NCBI RefSeq assembly: GCF_000403785.1
Contig: NZ_APHJ01000021.1
Location: forward strand, 558,001 to 622,000
From: Gillisia sp. CAL575
GTDB taxonomy: Bacteria > Bacteroidota > Bacteroidia > Flavobacteriales > Flavobacteriaceae
Direction of reading: 5' to 3'
Length of the DNA: 64,000 nucleotides
In this document: positions 1 through 7,963 of the stretch, in pieces
Layout: each line of letters starts with the position of its first letter
Position numbering within the stretch: the first letter of the stretch is position 1
Notes under the pieces: generated by a model
What the model was told of the DNA's origin: nothing
The model's input: only the letters and a program-made list of their open reading frames with translations
The model's database searches: none
Position numbers and translations under genes: made by a program

Positions 1-182
1 AGATTATCAATTTTAAGACTAAGATCATGGATTGTAGTTTCCAATTTTTGAGCAGCCTTTGTATTTTCTAGCTCCTCTTCTCTTTGTTTTTCTGCAGTAT
101 CTACAGCAGCTTTTTCTCTAGTATTTTTCTTAGATCCAAAAATTTTGGCTCCAGCATTCTTAATAAAACTAAATAATCCCAT
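1..182 (-). CDS. LysM/BON-type potassium-binding or peptidoglycan-binding protein, 5' part only
   Basis: The reading frame starts at the ATG at 182-180 and runs off the left edge, so only about the first 60 residues are visible. The N-terminus MGLFSFIKNAGAKIFG closely resembles the start of the YgaU/Kbp family (a BON domain followed by a LysM domain). A lysine- and glutamate-rich helical stretch follows. In that family the protein is a small soluble cytoplasmic K+-binding protein. The BON and LysM domains themselves lie outside the window, so the assignment rests on the N-terminal signature alone. It is divergent from gpsA. Confidence 0.6.
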   Translation of the reverse strand, partial: MGLFSFIKNAGAKIFGSKKNTREKAAVDTAEKQREEELENTKAAQKLETTIHDLSLKIDN

Positions 183-277
183 TATATTTTTATTGGTTAG
201 ATTTCTTACTCCAAATTACAAATTAGGCTTTATACAACCCACATTAATTATATTAAAGTTTTGTTAGTATTTCAAAA

Positions 278-312
278 AAACAGCGTAGAGATTTTTAAAC
301 TCTACGCTGTTT
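278..312 (-). terminator. Strong hairpin terminator in a divergent intergenic region
   Basis: Perfect 13-bp arms (278-290 and 300-312, core CAGCGTAGAG/CTCTACGCTG) flank a 9-nt loop. Read leftward, the stem is followed by seven T residues, so it is a convincing intrinsic terminator for a minus-strand transcript; the plus-strand tail is weak. The neighbouring genes are divergent (LysM protein leftward from 182, gpsA rightward from 483), so neither needs a terminator here. The rest of the 300-bp gap 183-482 holds the gpsA -7 box and no convincing gene. Confidence 0.8.
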
Positions 313-456
313 CATTAAATAACCAACCAAAAAACTAATTTTAAAGAATATAAAATTTGCTATTAACATTCTTCTAGTTTAGAACGATATAATATTAAAA
401 AGATTGTAGTTTACTAATAATAAAACCCGAAAAATTTACATTCTGTTAAAATTATG

Positions 457-464
457 TATTTTTG
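457..464 (+). promoter_or_regulatory. Putative -7 box of gpsA (TATTTTTG)
   Basis: TATTTTTG matches the Bacteroidota -7 consensus TAnnTTTG and lies 18 nt before the ATG at 483. No clear -33 TTG is present at the right distance. Its position argues against the upstream in-frame TTG at 462 as the gpsA start, because that codon lies inside the box. Confidence 0.5.
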
Positions 465-482
465 AAGCGAAGAAATTTTATT

Positions 483-1478
483 ATGAATAACTCTCCTAAA
501 TTTGGTGTGTTTGGCGGCGGAAGTTGGGCCACGGCAATCGTTAAGATGCTTACGGAAAATCTTGACGATATTAATTGGTACATGCGAAGCGAAACTGCCA
601 TTGAACATATAAGAACACAAGACCACAATCCTAATTATTTAAGTTCTGTGGAATTTGATGTGAAAAAGCTTCACTTAAGTAGTGATATTAATGAGGTGGT
701 TAAAAATTCAGATTATCTAATATTTGCAATTCCATCAGCATTTGTAAAGAGAGAACTAGACCATCTTACAGAATCTTTAGAAGGCAAGGTGATCTTTTCG
801 GCTATTAAAGGGATTGTACCAGAAACTAGTTTAATTGTAGGAGAACATTTTAATCAGGAGTATTTTGTTCCAGAGGAAAATATTGGTGTGATCACAGGAC
901 CATGTCATGCTGAAGAAGTAGCTCTGGAGCGTCTTTCTTACCTTACAATTGCTTGTTTAGACGAAGAAAAAGCAACTATTATGGCTAATCATTTACAAAG
1001 TGATTATATTACCTGTAAGACAAGTGATGATGTAACGGGTACAGAATACGCTGCCATGCTAAAAAATATTTACGCCATTGCAGCCGGAATCGCACACGGA
1101 TTAGGGTATGGAGATAACTTCCAAAGTGTATTAATGAGCAACGCCATTAGAGAGATGAAGAAGTTCATTAAGAAAGTGCATAAGATGAAAAGAAACATAA
1201 ATGATTCTGCCTATCTGGGAGATCTACTTGTAACTGGGTATTCTGTTTTTAGTAGGAATAGAATGTTTGGGAATATGATAGGGAAAGGATATACCGTTAA
1301 GAGTGCACAAATGGAAATGAGCATGGTGGCAGAAGGTTATTATGCAACAGAAAGTGCCTATAAGATAAACTTAGAAAAAGGTGCTAAAACTCCAATTATA
1401 AACGCGGTTTACAGCATTTTGTATGAAGGGAAGAATCCTAAAGCTGTATTTAAAAAACTTGCCGAAAAACTAGACTAA
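483..1478 (+). CDS. gpsA: NAD(P)H-dependent glycerol-3-phosphate dehydrogenase
   Basis: Reduces dihydroxyacetone phosphate to sn-glycerol 3-phosphate, the backbone precursor of phospholipids, in the cytoplasm. The 331-residue length is normal. The N-terminal Rossmann motif (FGVFGGGSWATA, residues 7-18) binds the cofactor. SAIKG (Lys109) and GTEYAAMLKNIYAI (Lys194) match the conserved catalytic lysine regions. The frame is open to a TTG at 462, but the ATG at 483 gives the usual N-terminus and lies downstream of the -7 box. A transporter gene follows 43 bp later on the same strand. Confidence 0.96.
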   Translation: MNNSPKFGVFGGGSWATAIVKMLTENLDDINWYMRSETAIEHIRTQDHNPNYLSSVEFDVKKLHLSSDINEVVKNSDYLIFAIPSAFVKRELDHLTESLEGKVIFSAIKGIVPETSLIVGEHFNQEYFVPEENIGVITGPCHAEEVALERLSYLTIACLDEEKATIMANHLQSDYITCKTSDDVTGTEYAAMLKNIYAIAAGIAHGLGYGDNFQSVLMSNAIREMKKFIKKVHKMKRNINDSAYLGDLLVTGYSVFSRNRMFGNMIGKGYTVKSAQMEMSMVAEGYYATESAYKINLEKGAKTPIINAVYSILYEGKNPKAVFKKLAEKLD

Positions 1479-1521
1479 TCCTCTTGGTTTAGTTTCAAAC
1501 AGAATCAACTTATTTAAATTT

Positions 1522-2421
1522 ATGAATAACTCCGTCCTAAAGGGCAGCTTATTAGTTGCTCTAGGAGCATCCAGTTATGGGATGCTTACTACTTTTGTGA
1601 AAATGGCATATGCAGAAGGTTATACTTCATATGAGATTACATTTTCTCAAATGCTATTGGGTCTTATTGGCCTTATTATTCTTAATCTAATATTTGTAAA
1701 AGAGAAACAAAGCTATATAGAGCAAACCAAGACTAAAAGTATTTTAAAACTGATGGCTGCTGGCACCTCTTTGGGACTTACCAGTATCTTTTACTATTTT
1801 GCTGTAAAGTATATTCCTGTATCTATTGGTATTGTTCTTCTAATGCAAAGCGTTTGGATTAGTGTATTACTTGAGTCTATTATTACCAAGAAAAAACCTG
1901 GCTTAAATAAGATACTCGCGGTAATAGTGATACTTATTGGGACTGTACTGGCAACTAACATCTTAATAGATGCAGTAGAACTAGATTGGCGAGGGATAGG
2001 ATGGGGACTTTTAGCGGCAGTGTCTTACACTATAACCATTTACACCTCTAATACTGTAGCGCTGCATTTACATTCCTTTAGAAGAAGCTTGTGGATGATG
2101 TTGGGCGGAACAATAATAATTGCCATTATCTCTGCTCCATTTCTTTTAGAACAGTTTAATCTGGAGATCTTTAAGAAATGGGGATTATTACTTGCCTTAT
2201 TTGGAACCATTTTACCACCTATTCTTTTTACGAGTGGAATGCCCAAGATAAATGTAGGCTTGGGTGCAATTATTTCTTCAGTAGAACTTCCTGTTGCAGT
2301 AATTCTAGCCTATTTATTACTAGGTGAAGTAATTAATATTTATCAATGGACTGGGATTATAATTATTATAGTCTCTGTGATCCTCATGAATATGTCTAAA
2401 CTTTTTAAACGGAAGAAGTAA
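1522..2421 (+). CDS. DMT superfamily (EamA) transporter
   Basis: A 299-residue integral inner-membrane protein with about ten predicted hydrophobic helices in two tandem EamA-like halves, starting MNNSVLKGSLLVALGASSYG. Members of this superfamily move metabolites such as amino acids, purines or nucleotide sugars; the substrate cannot be deduced here. The C-terminus ends in a lysine/arginine tail (KLFKRKK), consistent with the positive-inside rule. It follows gpsA on the same strand with a 43-bp gap and is convergent with the next leftward gene, with only 12 bp between stop codons and no evident terminator. Confidence 0.88.
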   Translation: MNNSVLKGSLLVALGASSYGMLTTFVKMAYAEGYTSYEITFSQMLLGLIGLIILNLIFVKEKQSYIEQTKTKSILKLMAAGTSLGLTSIFYYFAVKYIPVSIGIVLLMQSVWISVLLESIITKKKPGLNKILAVIVILIGTVLATNILIDAVELDWRGIGWGLLAAVSYTITIYTSNTVALHLHSFRRSLWMMLGGTIIIAIISAPFLLEQFNLEIFKKWGLLLALFGTILPPILFTSGMPKINVGLGAIISSVELPVAVILAYLLLGEVINIYQWTGIIIIIVSVILMNMSKLFKRKK

Positions 2422-2433
2422 AAAAATAGAAGC

Positions 2434-2829
2434 CTAATCTGCTAAGATCCCTTTCAAATTCATGATAGGGATTTCTGTTAAAGCGCTTTCTCTAATTGAG
2501 TTTTGTGGTAATGTAAAAGTGCGTTCGTACATTTTATCATCAGCAAAAAAAGTAACAGAGAATTTGTTATCTAGCTTCAATAGCTTCTCCTGTAAGAACT
2601 CGATTTTAGCAAAATATTTAGCCGGAAGCAGCTTAATAGAATGCCTCATAGCAGGAGTGATTTGCTTTTCATTAGAGCCGCTAGTAACGATAAGGATCAT
2701 TTCTAAAGGATCTTTCCTATCATTAATAATATAAGCATTCCAGTCCATCGTTTTATATTCCGGATGCTGTTCATAAACAGCCGCAACATAAACATCCTTA
2801 ACTTCTGGTATTTTGATATCTTTTCTCAA
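2434..2829 (-). CDS. Conserved protein of unknown function in the pheS cluster
   Basis: 131 residues, soluble, no signal peptide. It starts MRKDIKIPEVKDVYVAAVYE, an N-terminus I associate with a conserved flavobacterial family of unknown function. The start must be TTG at 2829-2827: no ATG exists upstream before an in-frame stop about 25 nt away. That TTG begins 2 nt after the stop of the upstream 55-residue membrane protein, which implies translational coupling. The product looks like a mixed alpha/beta domain; I see no catalytic motif. Confidence 0.8.
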   Translation of the reverse strand: MRKDIKIPEVKDVYVAAVYEQHPEYKTMDWNAYIINDRKDPLEMILIVTSGSNEKQITPAMRHSIKLLPAKYFAKIEFLQEKLLKLDNKFSVTFFADDKMYERTFTLPQNSIRESALTEIPIMNLKGILAD

Positions 2830-2831
2830 AT

Positions 2832-2999
2832 CTAGTCGAAAGTATGTTTTATTTTATGCCATGCAATCCAAAGTAAAATGACTGCAGCAATAAAAAGAAT
2901 TGCACCAATGGCTATTTTAATAACAGCGAGTATAAACGTAACGTAAATAATTACCGCAAATATTATTATTGCAAGTAAAAAAAAGCCCATTTTTTTCAT
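2832..2999 (-). CDS. Small two-helix membrane protein (55 aa)
   Basis: ATG at 2999-2997, directly after the pheS stop codon with no intervening base, and stop TAG at 2834-2832. The product begins MKKMGFFLLAIIIFAVIIYV, has two hydrophobic segments (about residues 5-25 and 28-46) and ends in a short basic tail (WHKIKHTFD). No function is recognisable. The tight packing between pheS and the 131-residue gene, with abutting starts and stops, is the main evidence that it is real. Confidence 0.65.
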   Translation of the reverse strand: MKKMGFFLLAIIIFAVIIYVTFILAVIKIAIGAILFIAAVILLWIAWHKIKHTFD

Positions 3000-4022
3000 T
3001 TATAATGCAGATTTAAATTGTTCCAAAAAGCGTACATCATTTTCGTAAAACATTCTAATGTCCCCTATTTGGTATAGTAGCATAGCGATTCTCTCTATTC
3101 CCATTCCAAATGCAAAACCAGAGTATTCTGTAGGGTCAATTCCGCAGTTCTTTAAAACATTAGGATCTACCATTCCACAACCCATAATTTCTAACCAACC
3201 AGTTCCTTTGGTAATACGGTAATCGGTTTCTGTTTCCAATCCCCAATAAATATCTACCTCAGCACTAGGTTCTGTAAATGGAAAATAAGATGGTCTTAAG
3301 CGAATTTTCGATTTTCCGAAGAGTTGCTTAGTAAAGTATAGGAGCGTTTGTTTAAGATCTGCAAACGAAACATCTTTATCTATATATAATCCTTCTACTT
3401 GATGGAAGATACAGTGAGATCTTGCCGAAATAGCTTCATTTCTAAATACTCTTCCTGGGGAAATAGTTCTAATAGGCGGCTTATTTTCTTCCATATATCG
3501 CACCTGTACAGATGAAGTATGGGTACGCAATAAGATATCTGAGGGATCTGTTTGTATAAAAAACGTATCCTGCATATCTCTCGCAGGATGATATTCAGGA
3601 AGATTCAAGGCTGTAAAATTATGCCAATCATCTTCTATTTCTGGTCCTTCAGAAACATTAAAACCAATATTTGAAAAGATCTCTATAATCTGATTTTTAA
3701 CAATAGAAATTGGATGTCTGGATCCTATTTGTATAGGTTCTGCAGGTCTAGTAAGATCTCCATACTTACCATTCTCTTCTTGCTTGCCATCTAAAAATTC
3801 CTTTAAGACAGTAACTTTTATTGTTGCAGCATTTTTAAGCGTATTAATGGCTTGACCAAAATCTTTTTTCTCCTCATTAGGCACATTTTTAAATTCAGCA
3901 AAAAACTGATTTAAAAAACCTTTCTTTCCTAAATATTCAATTCTGAAAGCTTCTATTTCTGAAGAATTCTCTGAATGAAATCCTTCAACCTTTGAAATAT
4001 GCTCCTTTATCTTATCAATCAT
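3000..4022 (-). CDS. pheS: Phenylalanine--tRNA ligase alpha subunit
   Basis: Catalytic alpha subunit of the (alpha-beta)2 class II synthetase that charges tRNA-Phe in the cytoplasm. At 340 residues it has the usual size: an N-terminal coiled-coil arm (1-85) and a class II core with motif 2 ([19 protein letters not shown]) and motif 3 ([20 protein letters not shown]). The beta subunit gene pheT is not in this window. A -7 box lies just upstream and two small genes follow in tight succession. Confidence 0.97.
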   Translation of the reverse strand: MIDKIKEHISKVEGFHSENSSEIEAFRIEYLGKKGFLNQFFAEFKNVPNEEKKDFGQAINTLKNAATIKVTVLKEFLDGKQEENGKYGDLTRPAEPIQIGSRHPISIVKNQIIEIFSNIGFNVSEGPEIEDDWHNFTALNLPEYHPARDMQDTFFIQTDPSDILLRTHTSSVQVRYMEENKPPIRTISPGRVFRNEAISARSHCIFHQVEGLYIDKDVSFADLKQTLLYFTKQLFGKSKIRLRPSYFPFTEPSAEVDIYWGLETETDYRITKGTGWLEIMGCGMVDPNVLKNCGIDPTEYSGFAFGMGIERIAMLLYQIGDIRMFYENDVRFLEQFKSAL

Positions 4023-4045
4023 TAATACATTTCTTTAAAGAGGGA

Positions 4046-4053
4046 CAAATTTA
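4046..4053 (-). promoter_or_regulatory. Putative -7 box of the pheS cluster (TAAATTTG)
   Basis: Read on the minus strand this is TAAATTTG, a full match to TAnnTTTG, 23 nt before the pheS start codon. No convincing -33 TTG is seen at 17-23 nt upstream, so the call is tentative. Confidence 0.45.
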
Positions 4054-4089
4054 CTAAAATTGAGCATTTTGCCTACTATCCTAATTAGC

Positions 4090-4446
4090 TTATTCTATAT
4101 ATCCATTTTCTATAAAATAGTTCACAATCGCTTCTTTCATTAAAACCGATTGCTCCCCGGCTTTTAAGCTTGGTAATGTTTCTATAGTTTTATAATGAGG
4201 CCATTTATCTTCATCAAAATATTCAAATTCATAGTATCCATAAGGCTCCAAAAGCCTGCATATTGCAATATGCATAAGATCTAATTTATGATCTTTTTTG
4301 AATTTTTTATGAGGTTGTCCAAGTTCCTGTACTCCTACTAAATATATAATCGCATCTAGATCTAACATGTCTCCATCTGCAAATTGATTGGAGATCTTTA
4401 GCTGTAAAGCACTCCAACGCTCTTTTAATTGTTCATCTCTTGCCAT
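4090..4446 (-). CDS. Conserved Bacteroidota protein of unknown function
   Basis: 118 residues, soluble, no signal peptide, starting MARDEQLKERWSALQLKISN. It is rich in aromatic residues in its second half (EPYGYYEFEYFDEDKWPHY). I recognise it only as a short conserved protein without an assigned role. It lies between pheS and cvpA but has its own -7 box 4 nt before the ATG, so it is probably a single-gene unit with a very short or absent leader. Confidence 0.8.
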   Translation of the reverse strand: MARDEQLKERWSALQLKISNQFADGDMLDLDAIIYLVGVQELGQPHKKFKKDHKLDLMHIAICRLLEPYGYYEFEYFDEDKWPHYKTIETLPSLKAGEQSVLMKEAIVNYFIENGYIE

Positions 4447-4450
4447 TTGG

Positions 4451-4458
4451 CAAAGATA
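4451..4458 (-). promoter_or_regulatory. Putative -7 box abutting a start codon (TATCTTTG)
   Basis: On the minus strand TATCTTTG is followed by CCAA and then the ATG of the 118-residue gene. Transcription normally starts a few bases after this box, so the mRNA would be leaderless or nearly so. A TTG lies 26 nt upstream, slightly farther than the usual 17-23 nt. Confidence 0.5.
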
Positions 4459-4492
4459 CGTATCTTAGGGCTTGTAACACTATCCAAAAAAG

Positions 4493-5020
4493 ATGAATAT
4501 TGTAGATATCATACTAGGGGTAATCCTATTATACGGACTAGTACGAGGGTTTTTTCGTGGTTTTTTTGCTGAATTGGCTTCTCTAGTTGGTTTTATTCTA
4601 GGGATTTACATAGCTGTTTATTTTTCCCATTACATAAGTGATTATTTGGTTGAAAGAGTCTCGTGGAATATGAGGTTTGTTAATCTTGCCTCCTTTGCAA
4701 TCACTTTCATTATAGTAGTGTTCCTAATTTCACTTGCTGGGCAATTTTTAACCAAAGTAGCTGGGTTTGCTGCTCTTGGAATTTTAAATAAACTTATTGG
4801 TGCTGGTTTTGGTTTTATAAAAGTGGCGTTTGTGGTGAGTGTTGTTATTATGTTCTTTGGGTCAACCAATGAAAACATAAAAATTGTAGAACAAAACACT
4901 CTGGAAGATTCAATATTATATGCTCCAATAAGAACGATAGCTCCAATTTTGATCCCAGCTATTCTGCGTGAAGCGAGAGATCTCGATCTTATTAAAGATG
5001 AAGAAGAATCTGAAGTATAA
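4493..5020 (+). CDS. cvpA: CvpA family membrane protein
   Basis: 175 residues with four predicted transmembrane helices and the family N-terminus MNIVDIILGVILLYGLVRGF, including the conserved RGFFRGFFAE turn. CvpA proteins sit in the inner membrane and have been linked to colicin V production and envelope maintenance in other bacteria; the biochemical role is unsettled. The gene stands alone, convergent with the carbonic anhydrase gene, with a terminator hairpin between them. Confidence 0.9.
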   Translation: MNIVDIILGVILLYGLVRGFFRGFFAELASLVGFILGIYIAVYFSHYISDYLVERVSWNMRFVNLASFAITFIIVVFLISLAGQFLTKVAGFAALGILNKLIGAGFGFIKVAFVVSVVIMFFGSTNENIKIVEQNTLEDSILYAPIRTIAPILIPAILREARDLDLIKDEEESEV

Positions 5021-5026
5021 AAAATC

Positions 5027-5062
5027 CGCCAACCTATTTCAATAAAATTGAATTAGTTGGCG
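5027..5062. terminator. Terminator between convergent cvpA and carbonic anhydrase genes
   Basis: Outer arms CGCCAAC (5027-5033) and GTTGGCG (5056-5062) enclose an inner stem TTCAAT/ATTGAA (5038-5043, 5047-5052). Read leftward the stem is followed by six T residues, so it should stop the carbonic anhydrase transcript. Rightward the tail is only AT-rich, so it may work less well for cvpA. Confidence 0.7.
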
Positions 5063-5084
5063 AATCATATCTTTAATTATTATC

Positions 5085-5720
5085 CTAGAAATTTAACTGA
5101 TAGACTTTTTCCAGTTGAGAATCATTACTGAAGTTTACATCCAGATCTTTAATAATTCCAGAACCTACTCCATATACCCAGCCGTGAACACTTAACTCTT
5201 GCTCATTCTTCCATGCATTCTGAATTATAGAGGTCTTGGCAAGGTCAAAAACCTGTTCCTTCACATTGAGTTCTACAAATGAATCAAATCGCTCATTTTC
5301 ATCTGAAATAGCATTTAATTCATCTCTATGCATTCTATAAACATCCTTAATATGGCGTATCCAATTATCTATTAAACCAACAGATTGCTGACCCATTGCT
5401 GCTTTAACACCTCCACAACCATAGTGGCCACATACAATTACGTGCTTTACTTTTAAAATATTTACAGCATAATCTAGCACACTCAACATATTCATATCTG
5501 TATGCACTACCATATTTGCGATATTTCTATGCACAAATACTTCACCAGGTTGCGCACCTATTATTTCATTAGCTGGCACTCTACTATCTGCACATCCAAT
5601 CCAAAGAATTGGAGGTTGTTGTCCATTAGCTAATTTCTCAAAAAATTGAGGATCAAGTTCTAATTTACTCTCCACCCACTTTTTATTGTTCTCTATTAAA
5701 TTTTTATATAAATCTTGCAT
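5085..5720 (-). CDS. can: Beta-class carbonic anhydrase
   Basis: Zinc enzyme that interconverts CO2 and bicarbonate in the cytoplasm. It has 211 residues. Zinc ligands and the Asp/Arg dyad are visible: Cys43, Asp45 and Arg47 in IGCADSRVPANEI, and His99 and Cys102 in GHYGCGGVKAA. The gene lies 11 bp downstream of a SulP transporter gene on the same strand, so the two are very likely co-transcribed and may jointly supply bicarbonate. A terminator hairpin follows. Confidence 0.95.
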   Translation of the reverse strand: MQDLYKNLIENNKKWVESKLELDPQFFEKLANGQQPPILWIGCADSRVPANEIIGAQPGEVFVHRNIANMVVHTDMNMLSVLDYAVNILKVKHVIVCGHYGCGGVKAAMGQQSVGLIDNWIRHIKDVYRMHRDELNAISDENERFDSFVELNVKEQVFDLAKTSIIQNAWKNEQELSVHGWVYGVGSGIIKDLDVNFSNDSQLEKVYQLNF

Positions 5721-5731
5721 CTTTTTTTTAT

Positions 5732-7321
5732 TTAATGTGCTGCTTTAAATACCTCTACTCCAAAAATCTCTCTATAACTTACCGGATTTTCAAAAACCCC
5801 TCTTTCCGATATAAATTTAATATTTATATCCTTGCTTTTTGCTGTTACCGCAAAATCTTCCAAGATCTCTAAAACATCCAAATCCAAAGATCTTGTCTTG
5901 GTAACATCTATCTCCAGAGATGTATTTGGAGGTAAAGTGTTTAATTCTCGCTGTATTGCCCCTTTATTCAAAAATGTTACCTCTTCAGCAAAGACCATTT
6001 TGATTTTTGTAGCTCCATTAGAAACATCTTCCATATGCAGAAAATGAGAGTTTTTATAGCTGTTAATTAAAATGGTAATAATTCCAACTGCAAGCCCTAA
6101 CATAATTCCAACTAAAAGGTCTGTTGCAACTATTGCCACTACCGTAACAACAAATGGTATAAACTGAGATTTACCCCATTTGTACATATGAAAGAATTGT
6201 TTGGGATTCGCCAATTTATATCCGATTATCAATAATACTGCTGCTAGTACTCCAAGCGGAATTAAATTAAGAAAACGCGGAATTAATAAAACACTAAACA
6301 ACAATAGAAAACCATGAAGAATAGTTGAAATTTTTGTCTTACCACCGCTCATTACATTAGCAGAACTTCTCACAATTACCTGAGTAATAGGTAAACCACC
6401 AACTAAACCAGAAAAAGTGTTCCCTATTCCTTGTGCAATCAATTCTCTATTCGTTGGAGTCACCCGTTTTTCAGGATCTAGTTTATCTGTAGCTTCAACA
6501 CTTAAAAGAGTTTCTAAACTTGCTACGATAGCGATTGTTATTGCTACGATATATATTTTAGAGTTGCCTAATTGAGAAAAATCTGGAAACGTAAATTGGC
6601 CAATAAAATCTGTAATATTATCTGGCACTGGCACATTTACGAGATTATTTCCTGTAATTTCAAAAGGTGTAGAACTTTCGCTAAAAATTAATTGATAGCT
6701 AATACCTGCAATAACAGCAACTAAAGGTCCTGGAACCAATTTAAAAAACTTATTCCTTTTGGCAAGAACATTATCCCAAACCAATAATATAATTAGGGAA
6801 ATAGCAGTTATAATTATAACCCCTATAGAAACATAATCCGTCATATGTGCAAGACTCAAAAATGTTTCTAGTCCTGTAGTTTCAAAAAATGAAAATACAC
6901 TTTCAGACTGGTCATCAAATCCCATAGCTAAAGGAATTTGTTTTAAGAAAATAATAATTCCTATTGCAGAGAGCATTCCCTTAATCACAGAAGATGGAAA
7001 GAAATATCCAATTACCCCTGCTTTCAATAATCCTAGAACAATTTGCATAATTCCAGCCAAAACCACAGCTACCAGAAATAACTCATAACTTCCGAGATCT
7101 GAGATCGCTGTAAGAACTACAACTGCTAAACCTGCTGCAGGGCCACTAACACCAAGGGAAGAACCAGAACCAATCCCAACAACTATCCCTCCAATAATTC
7201 CAGCTATTACTCCTGAAAATAATGGTGCTCCGCTGGCAAGAGCAATTCCCAAACATAAAGGAAGGGCAACAAAAAATACCACCAAACTAGCTGGTAAATC
7301 ACTTTTTAAATTTTTAAACAT
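5732..7321 (-). CDS. SulP family inorganic anion (probable bicarbonate or sulfate) transporter
   Basis: 529 residues: a long membrane domain of roughly 12-14 helices (residues 10-420) and a C-terminal STAS-like domain (about 430-525). The N-terminal segment LPASLVVFFVALPLCLGIAL and the glycine-rich GIGSGSSLGVSGPAAGL motif are typical of SulP carriers. Pairing with a beta carbonic anhydrase points to bicarbonate uptake (BicA-like), but sulfate cannot be excluded from sequence. The 272 bp upstream (7322-7594) contain no recognisable gene. Confidence 0.9.
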   Translation of the reverse strand: MFKNLKSDLPASLVVFFVALPLCLGIALASGAPLFSGVIAGIIGGIVVGIGSGSSLGVSGPAAGLAVVVLTAISDLGSYELFLVAVVLAGIMQIVLGLLKAGVIGYFFPSSVIKGMLSAIGIIIFLKQIPLAMGFDDQSESVFSFFETTGLETFLSLAHMTDYVSIGVIIITAISLIILLVWDNVLAKRNKFFKLVPGPLVAVIAGISYQLIFSESSTPFEITGNNLVNVPVPDNITDFIGQFTFPDFSQLGNSKIYIVAITIAIVASLETLLSVEATDKLDPEKRVTPTNRELIAQGIGNTFSGLVGGLPITQVIVRSSANVMSGGKTKISTILHGFLLLFSVLLIPRFLNLIPLGVLAAVLLIIGYKLANPKQFFHMYKWGKSQFIPFVVTVVAIVATDLLVGIMLGLAVGIITILINSYKNSHFLHMEDVSNGATKIKMVFAEEVTFLNKGAIQRELNTLPPNTSLEIDVTKTRSLDLDVLEILEDFAVTAKSKDINIKFISERGVFENPVSYREIFGVEVFKAAH

Positions 7322-7594
7322 CTAAATACTATTTGTAATAGAAATTGTAATCTTAAGACTTCCAAGAAATAGAAATCCTATACTGCTAACCTCTAAGAGA
7401 CCTGCAATAAGAAAAATGGGCTATTGGAACTAATATTTTGTCCAATATCCTTTACAATTCCTTTATTTATAATTAATTAAGTAGGTAATTACTACATAAA
7501 AATAAGTGCATTTATTTTCTTTACCAACGCTTCAGTTGAAGATGGATTTAGAAAACCGAACTTATATTAATTGTAATTTAATAATCGAAAGAGA

Positions 7595-7882
7595 TTATGC
7601 CAGGTCTGGCGGAGGTGATATAATTTCAGGATAAAGCGATTGGACGTCGTGCCGTTCTTTATCAATGATCAACGATTTTTTGCGTAATAAATCAATACTT
7701 AATTGATGTGAGTTAGTTTCGTTGTGGATATATTCTAATGAAACATTATTCTTAGCTTGTTCCTCTTCAGCAGAAGCTGAAATAAAAGAGATATCGGTAT
7801 TATTATCTATAAGCACCACAATAGTTGGTACCATGAGAAAACTCACGAAAATAAACACTAATATGTAAGCCGTTTTCATCAT
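7595..7882 (-). CDS. Small secreted or membrane-anchored protein of unknown function
   Basis: 95 residues: an N-terminal hydrophobic segment (MMKTAYILVFIFVSFLMVPT, about 5-26) and a polar remainder ending in PEIISPPPDLA. A proline-rich C-terminus of this kind seems familiar from small flavobacterial proteins, but I cannot assign a role. It has its own -7 box and lies between the bat operon and the SulP gene on the same strand. Confidence 0.6.
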   Translation of the reverse strand: MMKTAYILVFIFVSFLMVPTIVVLIDNNTDISFISASAEEEQAKNNVSLEYIHNETNSHQLSIDLLRKKSLIIDKERHDVQSLYPEIISPPPDLA

Positions 7883-7887
7883 TTCGG

Positions 7888-7895
7888 CAAAAATA
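7888..7895 (-). promoter_or_regulatory. Putative -7 box (TATTTTTG)
   Basis: On the minus strand TATTTTTG fully matches TAnnTTTG and sits 5 nt upstream of the ATG of the 95-residue gene, implying a very short leader. No TTG is found at the expected -33 position. Confidence 0.45.
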
Positions 7896-7963
7896 ACAAT
7901 ATTGTTTGATTTGAAAAAAGAATGCTTATAAATTAACCTATACTTAGCATTTGCAAAATCTAT

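Noticed and set aside
414-626. Leftward 70-codon frame overlapping the gpsA start, upstream of the orphan terminator at 278-312
   Set aside because: Considered as the source of the minus-strand transcript, but most of it is antisense to gpsA and the product looks random.
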